Assembly: GCF_014839805.1 (NCBI RefSeq) | Contig: NC_051120.1 | Location: 7,502,001 to 7,566,000 of the forward strand | Reading direction: 5' to 3' | Source: Manduca sexta | Taxonomy: Eukaryota; Arthropoda; Insecta; Lepidoptera; Sphingidae | Length of the DNA: 64,000 nucleotides | In this document: one piece after another, positions 9,182 to 22,300 of the stretch | Layout: every line of letters starts with the position of its first letter | Position numbering within the stretch: position 1 is the stretch's first letter | Translations under genes and position numbers: made by a program | The notes under the pieces: generated by a model | What the model saw: the letters and a program-made list of their open reading frames with translations, nothing else | What the model was told of the DNA's origin: nothing | Databases searched by the model: none

Positions 9182-9286
9182 ACTGAGAGCGAAAATAAAC
9201 AAGAAGAAGAATCAACCGGCAGTTGCCCAAAAGTTACCACTGAGCCTTTAATACAAAATGAAAATTGTTTTATAAATTGTTTTTAG
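9182..9286 (+). CDS. Spondin-family protein, exon I (end of TSP1 repeat and stop)
   Basis: This is 35 codons including TAG at 9284-9286, entered in phase 0 after ATTGCAG. It reads TESENKQEEESTGSCPKVTT, then IQNENCFINCF and stop. The Cys residues at SCP and the C-terminal C.F complete the TSP1 repeat begun in exon H. The protein ends here after a single TSP1, whereas vertebrate F-spondin has six. A possible poly(A) signal ATTAAA lies about 25 bases downstream, near 9309. An alternative transcript with more repeats cannot be excluded, but no further TSP1-like exon is visible downstream. Confidence 0.85.
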   Translation, partial: TESENKQEEESTGSCPKVTTEPLIQNENCFINCF

Positions 9287-9399
9287 TCCTTAAATAGTTT
9301 GCTTGGCGATTAAAATAACTAGAAAAGACAGGACTTTTATTTATACACCTGGATTGGCTGTGGGCAAACCTGAAAAGGCTCGCTATTCGCAGTCATGCT
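9287..9399. terminator. Probable 3' UTR / poly(A) region of the spondin gene
   Basis: Directly after the stop codon the sequence contains ATTAAA at about 9309. No strong AATAAA with a GT-rich downstream element is seen in the next 100 bases. The exact cleavage site is unknown. Confidence 0.3.
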
Positions 9400-9690
9400 C
9401 TTTTTGCGCGAAAATAAACCGGCTTCTAAGTTTGAACGAACGGCGGCTATGGCGCGCCGCGCGCCTATCGGCGAAGAGAAGCACCGTGTCAACATTGTTG
9501 TGCCCGTCAGCCGTGAACATAGACGCGGATCGCGCATGCTCCGAACATCAACGGCCCGCCTCGCGCGTTACCGCAACTTGTTGATTGTTCGCTCACTTCA
9601 AGTCAGTCCGCCGCGAACGATGTGCAGGGTGGTTGTGTACGGCGTGGCCTCCGATCTCGCTAACTTTGAAATAATTTTACGAAAATATTA
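9400..9690 (+). promoter_or_regulatory. CpG-rich region, probable promoter of the second gene
   Basis: A sharp change from AT-rich DNA to CpG-dense sequence (for example GGCGCGCCGCGCGCC near 9450 and many CGCG words to about 9660). Open frames here in several registers follow from high GC and match no known family. TCAGTC at 9603, an insect initiator-like site, is followed by GGTTG about 26 bases on, one base off the ideal downstream promoter element spacing. The region lies about 400 bases upstream of the signal-peptide exon at 10030. A promoter or 5' UTR exon is the simplest reading. Confidence 0.45.
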
Positions 9691-9894
9691 TGTGAAGTTT
9701 CAAAACATAAATTCTTTGACGAACACTGCACTCCGGTGGCTTGTATATTAGTGTCTAGTTAAATTAAATGTTATAAATAGTTAGTTTTAATTCATTGTAA
9801 TTTAATAGGCCTACTCGTTTTACCTGCATACTTCGTCCCACGACCGCGCCGCGAGGTGGTTACCTACCTTATCCGATAAACGAATATTTTTCAA

Positions 9895-9992
9895 ATGGAT
9901 GTGAGTTGAGTTCTGTGAGCTAGTGTGCGTGTTTAGTGATTACGAGACTCCGTGAGAGCGTGCTTCAAGATTGTGACATGTTTTTACATTAG
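9895..9992 (+). promoter_or_regulatory. Two minimal upstream ORFs in the probable 5' UTR
   Basis: ATG at 9895 runs four codons to TGA at 9907-9909, and ATG at 9978 runs four codons to TAG ending at 9992. Both would lie in the leader of the transcript that encodes the 10030 start if transcription begins near the CpG-rich region. Such short uORFs commonly reduce translation of the main ORF. The effect here is inferred. Confidence 0.35.
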
Positions 9993-10029
9993 TGACGTGA
10001 AAGAGTAAATAATAAAAATTGTTATAAAC

Positions 10030-10117
10030 ATGTTCGCGTGGATCAGTGAGATGGGCATCTTGTACATGTCGGTATGGCTGTGTTCGGTAGCGGTGGCGTC
10101 GTCGCAGTATACTAAAG
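10030..10117 (+). CDS. First coding exon of an unidentified secreted or membrane protein (signal peptide)
   Basis: Met at 10030 starts a 29-codon read, MFAWISEMGILYMSVWLCSV then AVASSQYTK. It has a hydrophobic stretch and a small-residue end (AVASS) typical of signal-peptide cleavage. It meets a donor GTAAAA at 10118 in phase 1, the usual phase of introns that follow signal peptides before extracellular modules such as Ig domains. The frame stays open past the donor to about 10320, but that extension does not look like a conserved domain. Next-exon candidates were sought downstream and none was convincing, so the protein family is unknown. The CpG-rich region upstream and two short uORFs support a genuine gene start. 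The long gene-poor tract after it suggests a very large first intron. Confidence 0.6.
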
Positions 10118-11828
10118 GTAAAACCGCTTTTCTACCTGGATGTGTGCGCGCAGGCTTGCTTGTCAACGCGCTTTGTTCTGCGCCTTTTGTTTGTTTCTTG
10201 GGACGGCAGGTTTACAAGTCGGTCATGGCATGTTACCTGGCTAGGTATTCGTACATTTCGAATCAACGTTTCGCTTACTCAACCGGATGTCATGCACTGG
10301 TGAGTGCATATTTGTTGACATAATTATTAGTTTCCCGTAATGGTGTTAGTTCCTAGTATGGTGACGGCGGTCCTCAGGTATTCTGATATCGCCCGCCGTA
10401 ATTGTGATAAGTTATCATTTATCTTCCCCACCCATTTCTTATCGTTTAAACTTAGTCACAATTTATTATAACTACATACTTTATAGGAACTTTTGAAATC
10501 ATGAAATAAAAAATGATGGATAAAATAATTGTCAATGGGTTTACGTATATAGAAAATAGGTGTTGTATAAACATAGATTCATGCACTTAAAAATATTCCA
10601 CGTGTATAAAATAATACGTTAGGTAAATCCACGTGTTGTTTTTTTGAAGCGGTATGAATCACCTTTGTATTTGCAAATCAACAACATTCATAGGTAGTTA
10701 ATTTACAGTGCCCTTACAGCTAAGTATTACAAGTTTTTGTGGTAGCTATTTGATGCCATGTACCATGTAGTGACCTAAGTAGGTATTTTGCTGGTCGTAG
10801 TATATATTTTATTTGGCCCGGATAGCGACCACCGTACACAAGGCGTTAAAATCCGCCATAGTTGCCGAGTAAGTGTGACGCGTTCCGGGATCAGTCTGTG
10901 TATATCAAGTTCCAACAAGCCGGCATAATTTTGTCGACTGTCAAGGGGTAATCACCTCTTATCAGTCAACATTCTATGTGCCCGAAATAAAAAAGAACAA
11001 CTTGGTACTTATGAGATATGAATACGAACGATTTTCGATTCTTAAAGAAAATATATAAAATTATTCGTATTGTAGATACTTCAACGTTAAAATATCTTGT
11101 TAACATCGTTACGGTAACCTTTTTTACTTATCTATCGTTTGATAGTATTCATCATTACTTTTGACAATACAATTTTAATGTGAAACCGTTTGATCTTCTA
11201 CGGCTTCTGTATACCATTCCGAAGTTAATTTAATGAAAATTCCTATTTGTAACCATAAATGAGGACGATGGTGACGTCCAGGGTAAACACTAAATATAGA
11301 AAATCAAACCGTAGAGCCTTGATATAGAGTAGCTTAGCTCCTTTAGAATGTTAGAGATAAGTGGAGAATTGATTTTATAGAAACATTAACAGCATTCGAA
11401 TACTTGTATAATTGTCTCTATTTTAAAGCTTAGTAAAATGTCTTTGCAATTTATAGTCCATTTCATGGTAAAAATCGCTAGTGGAAGCCAACTTCGACAA
11501 GTTTTCTTGCTAATCTAGACCTCGCTTTAGGGTATTTTGCCTTGCATGCAAGATGTTTTTTTATATAACGCAGCATCTGCCTATATCGTGGACGATCATT
11601 GGAAACAGCCACAATCATTACTTCCACAAGTGTACTAAGTAACCTTTTTACTAGTGAGGTAAGAAGGTATTATTGATTGTTTCTTGGGGATTAGATTCCC
11701 TTGTGGAAAAACACCTATTTACATAAGGTTTATGTTGTTGGCATTAAAAATTACAATTTTAAATAGTTTAAAATGCTTATTTTTTTATTAAATATAATCT
11801 TGCACCTTGATCTTAATTCAATATACAG
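10118..11828 (+). other. Probable first intron of second gene, part 1
   Basis: AT-rich, with a family C retroposon copy at 10787-10990. Between 11000 and 11828 no exon, RNA or element is recognised. Confidence 0.5.
10787..10990 (+). repeat. Family C retroposon copy 1
   Basis: It shares with four other copies the ordered words TTTGCTGGT.GTA, GATAGCGACCACCGTACACA, CGCGTTCCGGGATCAG, TGTGTATATC and GTCGACTGTCAAGGGGTAAT. It ends near 10990 without a clear poly(A). Identity as a SINE or a LINE 3' end is not settled. Confidence 0.75.
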
Positions 11829-12160
11829 CGGCGATAGCCTAGTTGGTTGTGGAACGGACTGCCGAGACGAATGTCCGCAGGTTCAAATCCCAAGGGCACA
11901 CACCTCTGATTTTTCTAAAAATTATGTGTGTATTCTTTGTGAATTATCGCTTGCTTTAACGGTGAAGGAAAACATCGTAAGGAAACCTGCATACCTGAGA
12001 AGTTCTCTATAGGAATTTCGAGGGTGTGTGAAGTCTACCAATCCGCACTAGGCCAGCGTGGTGGACTAAGGCCTAATCCCTCTCAGTAGTAGAGGAGGCC
12101 CGTGCTCAGCAGTGGGCAAGTATATAATACAGGGCTGATATTATTATTATTATTATAATA
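11829..12160 (+). repeat. Family A tRNA-derived SINE, full copy
   Basis: The head is tRNA-like: GGCGATAGCCTAGTTGGTTG resembles a pol III A box and GGTTCAAATCCC a B box 40-50 bases later. The body contains AACGGTGAAGGAAAACATCG and ACTAGGCCAGCGTGGTGGAC, followed by GTGGGCAAGTATATAATACAGGGCTG and a (TTA)n tail. Two more copies (44057 minus, 46271 plus) share the whole order. The pol III boxes mark it as a SINE. No clear target duplication is seen here. Confidence 0.88.
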
Positions 12161-13038
12161 ATGCGTGAACAATTAGAGCCCTCATTCAGCTCTTTATTGC
12201 ACTACAGTCTAACTAAAACTGCAGCGCAGTAATGGAGGACCAAGACGACATACGGGCACTAAGTCAGTAATGTAGCAATTAATTACGTTTCACTTATATA
12301 TTTAACACGTATAATTAAAGAAATTTAAAACGTATATACAAATATAATACAACCAATTACCCCTGTTTGTGTATTATTATTTGGTTTGAGCTTAGCACGG
12401 CTTTTAGTTCTTAGTTTGGATAAACGTCTCAATGTATTCCGAAACAAAGGTAGTCTATGTTAATACAGGTTTTTATCTGTATGCCAAACATCCACTTAGC
12501 ATAAACATCTAAATATACGATAATCTCGTAAACTATGTTCATTAAGAAAAAAATCACGCGTACAATTTGGTTTTCTAGATACCAAAATGTCAGCCTAAGT
12601 ACAACAATTTTCGTTATAAAAGCCCCAAAAACTTGACCATTTAAGAACTTAAGCTAAATACTTGGCACTCAAGTCCTAAAACTTAACGCACATTATCGTA
12701 CATTACTTAATCACGAAAACATTAACCTAAACAGCCAAGTTCGTAGACATTATAGCCAACAATAGCCAAGCCATTAAGCATTGAAGATGATCGATAAACT
12801 CATTTGGTCGGCAGAGGATCGTGACCACGACATAGGTAACCTATTGTTAGACGAAATTAAGTTACAGGCTAGCCATAGGGGGAGTGTACGGGAAAGTATG
12901 AGTCGTAATTCTGATCCCTTACTTCCTTCTAAGTTAAGGAGAAAGTCTGAAGATGTTTGTTAATGCACAGACTGAATGTGGGGTACATCCCGGAAAAATG
13001 GACAGTACATTGATTCTGAGATTTTCGGAATGGGTTTC

Positions 13039-13221
13039 ATAGCACACATTATAGCTCCTTGCTTTATACTACATGGCTTGAAATATAAGCAACATTTCGT
13101 AGCACACATGATAGCCTATTGTTTTATACTATATGTTTTGAAAAATAAGAAAGATTTCGGAAAAAAAGTTTTATAGCACATATAATAGCTTCTTGTTTCA
13201 TACTATATGTCTTGAATAAGA
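13039..13221 (+). repeat. Diverged three-unit tandem repeat
   Basis: Three successive units start at about 13039, 13100 and 13173 with ATAGCACACATTATAGC, TAGCACACATGATAGCC and ATAGCACATATAATAGC. Each continues with TTGTTT/CTTT.ATACTA.ATG..TTGAA. Spacings are about 61 and 73 bases. The units have diverged, so it is an old local duplication. Confidence 0.75.
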
Positions 13222-15726
13222 ACATAACATAAATACTTAACTCAGAGAGAACAATCGAAATGACCGAGAAAAATCTTGAGCACATTCAACTCGTTTATCT
13301 AATTTGCGAAATAAATGCCCTTGAGACAGTAACTACAAACATTTTTGGCAATAACGCGCAAGTCAAATAAAACAAGTTATAATTTTTCCATGTTGACACT
13401 TAAGAAATATGTTGTCTTCAACAAATTAATGTCGACTTGAATAATAACTTTTGAATCTAGCACTGTGAACTTCGAACATAGTCTACAATACACGCATTAC
13501 GGGTTAAAACAATCAAATTAAAAAATTAGAATAACGAACATAATTTTATTGTATTTACATCTAAAAACATGTTTTTTTGTGTGCTGACTGTTTAAGCTAG
13601 TTTTAGCAGATGTGCAGCACTTGTTCATCGCTGATATACATTAGAAGTTGTCAGAAACACCACAATATTAAGAGTTATGGTAAACTTATTTCGACGCATC
13701 TGTTACACAACTGAAAGACAATATCATTTAAAAAAATATTCTTATATGCTGTATTTATATGTGAAGTAATTGAATTCCGCTGCATTATTTTCAAACCACT
13801 ATTTAGCTTGAGCAGAAATTTCTGGGAAAATACTAACATTTCTCCAAACATTTTACTTAAAACATAGAAAGTTTTCATAAGAGCTGCAGCTAATGTATTT
13901 CTATAAGTAAGCGGATGCAAACGATTACTATATGGAAATGTGCGCTGTCTAAATGTAAACACTAGACGTTCTATTCTCTAGTAAAATTTTGTTCTGTTAG
14001 AACATTGTGTAACTGGGCTCAAACTTGAAATAACTTAGAATACATTATGTTTGCTTTCGAACAAGTAATATACTAACATAGCAAGATATATTCGAAGCGC
14101 ATACAGTTCATCGAAGCGATAAATAGCGCATAATACTCAATACTATTTATGCCTATATATCAGTGCAATGTCACAGGTCAGGGCAAAATGTAATTTGTAT
14201 TAAATAAATTCTCTGATGACTCATTTAATGTGTAAACGTTTTATAACTTTGTTATCGCGTTTCTGAAAGTATTTGAAAAACGTTCGTTTTTACATTTGGA
14301 CGAGTGTTATGCAAAATTAGCAATGTGCAAGTGTTGTAGTCTGGGAAGGGCAGGTGGAAGCAATGAACATCGAGCGAAGCGTTCTATTTTTAAATTATTA
14401 CCGGTTATATTTGTTTTCTAACTACTTTAAAATGCTATAACTTTTTTTATAATAATTTTTATTTAATTATGAGTTCGTCATCTCACATATCGACTGCGAA
14501 TGCCGTGCGCCGTATTGAAACGAGCAATGATACCAGTCAGAAACGTATCGAACACACCGCGAATGCGATAAACGAACGATATCGTCAACTCGTAAACGTT
14601 TTGACTAGAAATACAGTGACTCCTTCAGAATCGTGAGATTCCGGAATCGACCACTGTTCATTCTATAAATGTCATAATTCTGGCGACTGTCGTATGACGA
14701 AGGCAAGCCGGCCTATTTTTTTATTTTTGACGTGTGCCGCGACGCTTATTGTTCGACTAGACGTTTGAAGTATATTATATTTGGACCTTAGTATTTCATC
14801 ATGACAAAAAGAAATAATAAAAAAATAACCTAATAAATTCAAAGTAAATTGTGGAAATGTATCATACGTATAAAACTCGATTAAAACTTCGTTCAATATA
14901 TTTATAACAACTAACATGCACTCGATTCGTCTTAAGTTAGTTAGCTTAAGCAGTGCTGCCATATTGAGAACAATGCCGTCGCTGTGCTCACGACTTGGTA
15001 TCACACCAACGTATTTCCAATAACTCTTGCAATAAATCGAGTTGAGTTGTACTCGTTGTTTAAACATTTGTATTGAACGTTCACATTTCTGCTGAACGCA
15101 TGATTTAACGTGTATTTGTGGTAGTTTTAAATTATTTTATTAAAATTAACGGTCTATGAACGTAACGTTTTAAATGCAGGTTTCAACTAAAACGCGATGT
15201 GATAGCGTTTCGTTGCTGGTATCGGTTAAGAGGAAGCGATCTAGTTTGTAGACGCGTGAACATAACAACCTTTGTCATTATTACTTCAAAACAAGTCTCG
15301 AGTCTAAAGGGTTCCAATTATAAGTTTACAATATAAGCTTTTTATTGTGAAAAAAATATTTATTATTTAATTATTTATTATGTAATTAATTAACTAAGTT
15401 ATTTATTATGTTATATTCGTAACGTTTTTACACAAGCCACGGACCTGCCGCGAAGACAATTTCCTGAATATTACAGGTCAGGTTTGACCCTTCAGGTTTA
15501 CTCATCCGCGATCCCCAGAGTAACCCGAGCGTCCAATAATAATTTCCTGTCCCTCACACAATAAGTCATTCATTAGCCTTAATTTATGCTCCTTGCACTC
15601 ACCTCAACCCCAGACAATTTGATGAGCGTAACTCGGTTACCCTTGTTCACAATACACGGCTGGGTTACGCTCCGTTGAACTCAGATATAGTAAATAAAAG
15701 TGGCAATGTGCAGCGAAGTTTACGTG

Positions 15727-15850
15727 TGGTCGAGTAGCTCAGTCGACAGCCGCGCTATGGCTTCTGACACGGCTGCCTGAGCGGTGACGTCATCCGGTCG
15801 GACAATGACGGTTGGTATGCAGGCGGTTACTACAAGTTTCGGATGGCAAC
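15727..15850 (+). repeat. Possible SINE head with tRNA A-box-like block
   Basis: GGTCGAGTAGCTCAGTCGAC at 15728 is close to a tRNA D-arm/A box, and the next 60 bases are GC-rich (CACGGCTGCCTGAGCGGTGA). No good B box (GGTTCGANTCC) follows, and no cloverleaf can be drawn, so it is not a functional tRNA. I read it as a decayed SINE head. Confidence 0.35.
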
Positions 15851-16357
15851 AATGCCGTATCTTTTAGTGCATACGTAATATTCGGTACTCATTGAATCGT
15901 CATTCAGACACGTAAAACATATAGGCGATACCGAGAAATGTGCCTTGTGGAAACATTTTAAAGTACATTAAAAAAATCCTAATTACGCGAGTAAACAGTA
16001 TCAGACAAAAATATTAAAAAAAATAATAATAACAAGGTATTAATCAAAAATAACTCTCAATTCTATAAACAAAGACCTAATTTCCAAAAACAGTGTCAAT
16101 ATAAAGATGACGCCATCATGTCTGATTTCACAATTGCGATTTACCGTTTAAATTGAAACAGTTCAGGTGTAGAGCACGCAGCACACTAACTTCGTGCCTT
16201 GTATAAGCGTATTACGGTAAATAGTCTAGTTTCGCAAATCGTTCGAGATCGACACGTTATTTTAGAGTATATTGTTCTGAATTTGAGCCTTTGAATAATA
16301 TCGTGAGGACAAATATAATATACCACACTGTGACACGATTTCATCACGTGCTCTACA

Positions 16358-16377
16358 ACGACACGATATCGTGTCGT
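16358..16377. repeat. Perfect 20-bp palindrome
   Basis: ACGACACGATATCGTGTCGT is its own reverse complement. An E-box CACGTG lies 10 bases upstream, and related words TGACACGA and ATCGTATCGTGAC occur within 60 bases on either side. It could be a dimeric protein-binding site or a cruciform-forming sequence. Confidence 0.7.
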
Positions 16378-19300
16378 ATTATGATGATGACTGGTATATC
16401 GTATCGTGACAATTGTTTAGGTGCATGTAATTTGGTCCGAGCACTTTTTCAAAATATTTTTTTGTGTTTAAACCTAGATAAAATGTAATTCGCCATGATA
16501 TTACAGTATAAGAAAGTAGATCGCGCCTTATTGCTGTCATTTAGCAACAAGCGGCACCCATAGCAGTGCACCACATACCGGATGGTAGAGAAATTACTTT
16601 GATAAACCATAAAGATATTACTCTAATGAGTTCGATTGCATTTAATGATGTAACCAACCACAAAACTCAATCAATGCGCGTGATGTTTTAATAATTTAGG
16701 CTATTAAAATATTCCCTTATTAACCAACGGCAAGGTTATTAGCCGACTTATGCTTGACTACGTAATTTGCGTGTATGATCAATATTCTGAAACATCTGAA
16801 ATGAAATTTAGTAATAATAGATTATAAATAAGATAATTAAATTAATTAACATAACTCTTTGACAATTATCTAAAATTTCAAGTGAATTAAACACTAAACT
16901 GCTTCTAATATGCTTGAACATCAAATGACAAGTACATATACAACTACCGCAATGACGTCATCGCTATTTAGTATGAGCAAGGGAGGGAGATAGCGTGATC
17001 CACTTCGTGCGGATTGTAGCTTTTTCGAATATTTAAAATATAAATTCATCATCATTTTTCGACTAGTTTTTATGCTGTTTTATCATTTCTTGTTCATACT
17101 ATTTATCATTCCTCTTCCCAAAAGATGAAACGAGGATTACCATATTATCCTATAAAACGGCCATAAACATATTTATTAAAATAATCTAATTACGAAAAAA
17201 ATATTGTTCTGACTCGAAGAACATTATAGAGTGAATAATTCTAGGGTAAAATTCATAGTGATTGTAGACATTTGCACCAGTAGGCAACTGAATTTTGATC
17301 GGGCACGAAACAGTCGATGCAGATACACCGTTATCGATACAATGATAACGAAACTGGTTCCCGATTGTGCATAACACCGCCGTGTTACGTGATTATCGTC
17401 ACGCGAACAAATTTTCCGTTAGCGATGCTTTTCAAATTCGCCGGGTTTAATTTGACGGCAATTATGTTTGAGGGTCTAGTTTTGATTTGGTTTGTGGTAG
17501 ATGTTAAATTAATGTAAGCAGAAATAAACAATATATTCTCTCAAAATAAAAAAAGGCATTTTAAATACGCGAACAAAGTAAATAATATACATTTGTAAGT
17601 CTTGCATCACTTTCTGATCGCTATCATAGTTAATGATGTTAGATAACATTTATGCGATTTAACCATTTCTTTTTAACCATTTGTCGTTCACAATTTCTGC
17701 TTTCAACGGAGGCCACTCCAAAGATCTCTAAAGCCCTCAGTCCTCTAAGCTACTAAAAAAATCGTCGTATACCCTTCCGCACCCACTGCTACATACTGAT
17801 GAGGGAAACAAAGGGAATCCATTCGTAAATATCTTTATCCGTTTTCACACTCATCGGTCCCTTAAAATATTCTGCCTGAATTTTTGTTTTTCTTTCGCTT
17901 TGTATGTATGTACTGTAATATTTGCTTTTATGACAAGTAGCTATGGCATAATTTTTATGGGTCTTAGGATGCTAAAAATTTTTAAATATAGAATTTCTAA
18001 CGTTAAATTTGTACTAAGCAAAAATTACATAGATAATATTTTAGTTTGGATTTTTCTAGCATGGATTTATAAATAAAGAAGTTACATAAGTTTAATATAA
18101 TTTAATATGGTCTTGCAATTTTCCTGCTGTCTCAAATGCTTAAAAAATAAACGGCGCCCTCCACATTATTGAAGGTATCGTGGAGGTAACTCGATCATGG
18201 TAGCGCTCTGGCAGATGCTGTCAAGTTAAGTACACATCTAATGGAAATCCTATGTTCTATTCTTTAAGTAGATGGTATAAGGTATACCAGCTTATTTGAT
18301 ATTATACTGAACCATTGTGACGTTAATGTGTTATTTATTTGCACTGTTATCTAGAGAGTATGTAGTGTCGAATTCGCAAATATTCTTTATGAATTCAATA
18401 GCTCTTGTTGTGTTTTACCACTATTGTGTTAGATTTATTCTATTTAAAGTAACTGCGAGATATTTTAAACGTTAATACAATATGTTAAGGCGATGTATGT
18501 GGATTATGTCAGTGGTATTTCTATAACCTTTTAGTGTGTCATAAATGGATTTGCATGTCAGGCCACACGCTATAACATAGTTAAACAAATTTATTTATTA
18601 CATACTATTTTATGCTTAGTCTATTTTCTCACATGACGCACACAAAATCGTCACAAGTCCCGTCCAAACATTTTATGTACACGTCAGCTAATCAGGATTC
18701 GGGGAAGTCACAAACTCCGCGGAAAAAGTCACGGACGGCTAGCAAACAACCAAAATATACGGCATTTCAAAGATTCTCCAGCCTAATTAAGTATTTATTT
18801 GGTCGCCCTGCCATTTGGAATTCCCGCCAGACACAAATCCAAGGAAAGAGGAAACAAATTTAAACGTCCGAAGGCAATTTGTATTTTGTTCAACGGCGAC
18901 TGTTAATCTTCCTGTCTCCGATACTGAGATAGTGTTATACGAGCATGCAATCGTAACAATGAACTTTTAAATCGTGCCAATGACTGGAGAAATTTACGTA
19001 CAAATGCATCGGCCATCAATGTGGACTTGGCACCGATACGCTCGCGTTTAATTTCTTTGTCTCATTTAGTCTCATTTCATAGTCGTCACAAAACTCTGTC
19101 TTATGTAAATTTAGATACAGCTTTCTAATAAAAATCAAAAAAAAAATTTTAGTCTTTTAGTAGCAATAATTTCTATCTCTTAGTAGTTAACAGTAGTTTA
19201 CGAACTCAGAGAAACGAAATACACAATTGTCAACTCGTCAACAAACAATTATCCTTTTTACTCAGCAATAGAGTTCTTAATCAAAAATAACACGTAACAT

Positions 19301-22300
19301 CCGGCTTCAAATTATATCTTAGAGACTATCGCACATGTAATTAAGAGTGCCCGCCGCACAATAGATCCTTATTAGTACCGCATAGTCGATATGCGGCTCT
19401 GGGGAGCTCTGTACCTAGCTCAGTAATACGGAAGACCTTACGTATTATTTGCTGAGGATTTTATCGTGGTTGTGGTTTACGGTTAATTTTCTCACTGTCA
19501 TGTGTATCTATTAAGGTAGGTAAGGTAGATTTTAAGTGTCCATGATGTTTGCCTTACTATTTGCATAATGGTTGTAAAAATGTCTCTACAGTACATTGGT
19601 ATAATGGCTATTCCACTTCGGGAACAATACGGGCAGGTTGAAAGTCATTAATTAACGTAGAATGTTACACTTTCAAGGACAGCCTAATTTAAAGTTAAAG
19701 AAAACTTATAGTTTAGGTGTATAAGATTATGTTTCGTCAGTATTTGCAAGATTATGTTTAGTCCTTACAATACCAACAGGATTTTTGCGAAAATACACGA
19801 ATATATTAAGCAAGCGAAACTTGTACTGCTTATATTCAGCTATCAACAGTCTTGTAAACCGGCTGTATTTGCATAAGTGCATTAAATATTTTTGCTATGT
19901 ATACGCTTAGTTTATAATTCCGCAACGTCAAAGAAAACTAAGCTATTTCGCAATGTTATTACAACACAAACTACAATGAACGAGTGTAATTACCCAGCTA
20001 ATTTGAAATCTACGGTTATAAAGCAGAAACAAGATTAACCACCGAAATTAAACCGTACTCAATCCAGACAACCATTGAAGGATTCCTTTTGATTGTAGTA
20101 AACAAAGTAATTAATCGCCGTACACAATAGATCCCTATTAAAGGAACGTCGTCGATTCCCCCCAAGGGGATCGTTTCGAGCAACCATTGCTCTCTTTAAA
20201 AATAAACCGTTACTGTGGCACTCACTGGTAGAATTTTAATTGATTTCCAAGGTGATTTCGTTTTCTCCCCTAAAATTTTCGAGGTTTTTGTAATTACAGA
20301 CGTCTCGGGGGATTAGCTTAGCAAAAAAAAGCTTCAAATTCCTTTTATAAGTGAGTTAGTGGCTAATGTTGTTAAGATAATTCTGTTCGTGACAAAAGGA
20401 ATATAAATATTTGAAGTTTCGGAGACGCCGCTGTCCTTGAATGGACCTTCTGAGTTTTATCGTTCACTTTTATTACTTAACCAATAACTTTCCACTTGGT
20501 TCACAGATAATATAAATTGGAACGTAAGAAGTGTTGAGAATACAATAGAATTGATCATGGAGAGGAACTTTTTGCTTCTAGCAACCACAGAAAACAGTGC
20601 TGTAAAATTGAACAAATAGAAAACGCAATGTAGTGAGTTGAGCCGTATCTGACGTTCAAATCCGTTGAAACGGTTCTCGATGACTTCCGATTGCTTTTCG
20701 CTTTCACAATGGACTCTAATATCAAACTGGGCGAGAATAAAGATCTAGTTTTTCCAATCGTTAATCCTTTGACGCAATCCCATCCATTCGACGCTTTAAC
20801 AAACTTTAACGACATCTATTAAACAAATGCTGGTATTAGAGGTAGTTTTTGCTTGCGACTTCGTTTGGTTCTAACGTGTTTTTTGAATAGGTTAATCCAA
20901 AATTTCTGCCCTCCTGCGTAATGTTAAATTTAATTCTTAAAACTGATAACTCAAATCCATTCAGTGAAAATAAAAGCTGAATTGTTCATACGCTTCTGAA
21001 AAGCATATTCACTTTGCAAAAATATCATTAATATACAAACAGTTCGGTTACAATTTTTATAACTGCATCGATAACCTCTGGCGGGTGTCGAGCGCCGAGT
21101 GTCATCGTAACGAGGAGTGAAATTAAGTGTGTTTCGCGCCAAGCCGCCATTACCGCTAGAGTCGGATGATTGCTTATTGTTGCACGCCACAATAGCCAAT
21201 CAATGTCCATTCGTGTACAAGATTCACCGGTTTAGATATTGTAATCACGTTTTTTGAAACTTCTGAGACGACAAATACGCTTTGAATATTTAATTTGAGA
21301 TATTGTCGCGTCTATGTACCGATAACTTAATAGTAATACATTCCACTCACGGCCACAATCTGGAATTCGTCAATTTCCCTTTGCGGATGTTACCTTTCTC
21401 ATAAACGATACTATCAAAAAGCTACGCGCTGTTAAAATACTTTGCACGAATGCTCAAATTGATATGAAATTCTTTATCTCTTGATATCTGCAAGTTTTGC
21501 GAGACACGGGAATATTTTTATTACCTTAGTTTCATAGCACTGCGGACTTATGGAGGCTCAGTAAAAACTTGATGAAATGCTTTTAAATCCCAGTTTTAGT
21601 TTTATGAGTGGCCACTTTAATTAGCTCATTTAATGCGTCATAAATAAATATTTTCGTGGTGTTACCCTGTAATGAGATGTTTAAGCCGTCGACTTGAGCG
21701 TAATGAATTCTTTTATTATAAGAATAAATTATGCAAATGATATGTGAAACTATACGGGAAGTGTAAAAAATACACATATTTAAACCGCGGTCAAATCAAC
21801 TCGCCTTGCGGAGTGACAAAGAAATAAAAAACATGAAAAAAAATTGAAACCGTGGGATGAAATAAGAGTTTTTAAATTGCCCTTACGTAATTGCCTAATA
21901 CGGAGAATTGTCTCTTTAAATATATAGAGTAGCGTTTCCTCGGGCTTGTACTAACGGTTTACAAAGGTTTTATAATACGTTAGCATTTGATTCCGCCGGC
22001 TTTCACCAAAATATCCCTAAGGATCAAGTGTCTATTACGCGCTTCGCGTTGCGTCGCTATTTCGTCCTTTTATTTTTGAACATTTCTCCCGTTTTTTTCA
22101 TTGTGTGTTAAGTTTGAGTCGGAGGAAATGTTAAAAAGTTTTTTTTTGTGTTTGTCAGCGGTGTTATTGGGGATTTGGGGAATAGTTTACAACCCTGGAC
22201 CCATGCGGATGATTAAACAGCGCACGGGCGTATTAAAACTTGTGCAATAATTCAAGGGTAGTAAAAAGAGAAGTGATTTTAGTGCTTGACTTGTGCTCTA

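Noticed and set aside
9303..9751. Overlapping open frames on both strands in the CpG-rich region
   Set aside because: They occur in several frames at once, match no known domain and are explained by high GC content; they are probably promoter or leader DNA.
11773..12012. 79-codon open frame
   Set aside because: It lies inside a tRNA-derived SINE and the same frame recurs in the copy at 46229-46456. It is repeat sequence, not a gene.
15727..15800. Possible functional tRNA gene
   Set aside because: There is an A-box-like block but no B box and no cloverleaf with paired acceptor stem.
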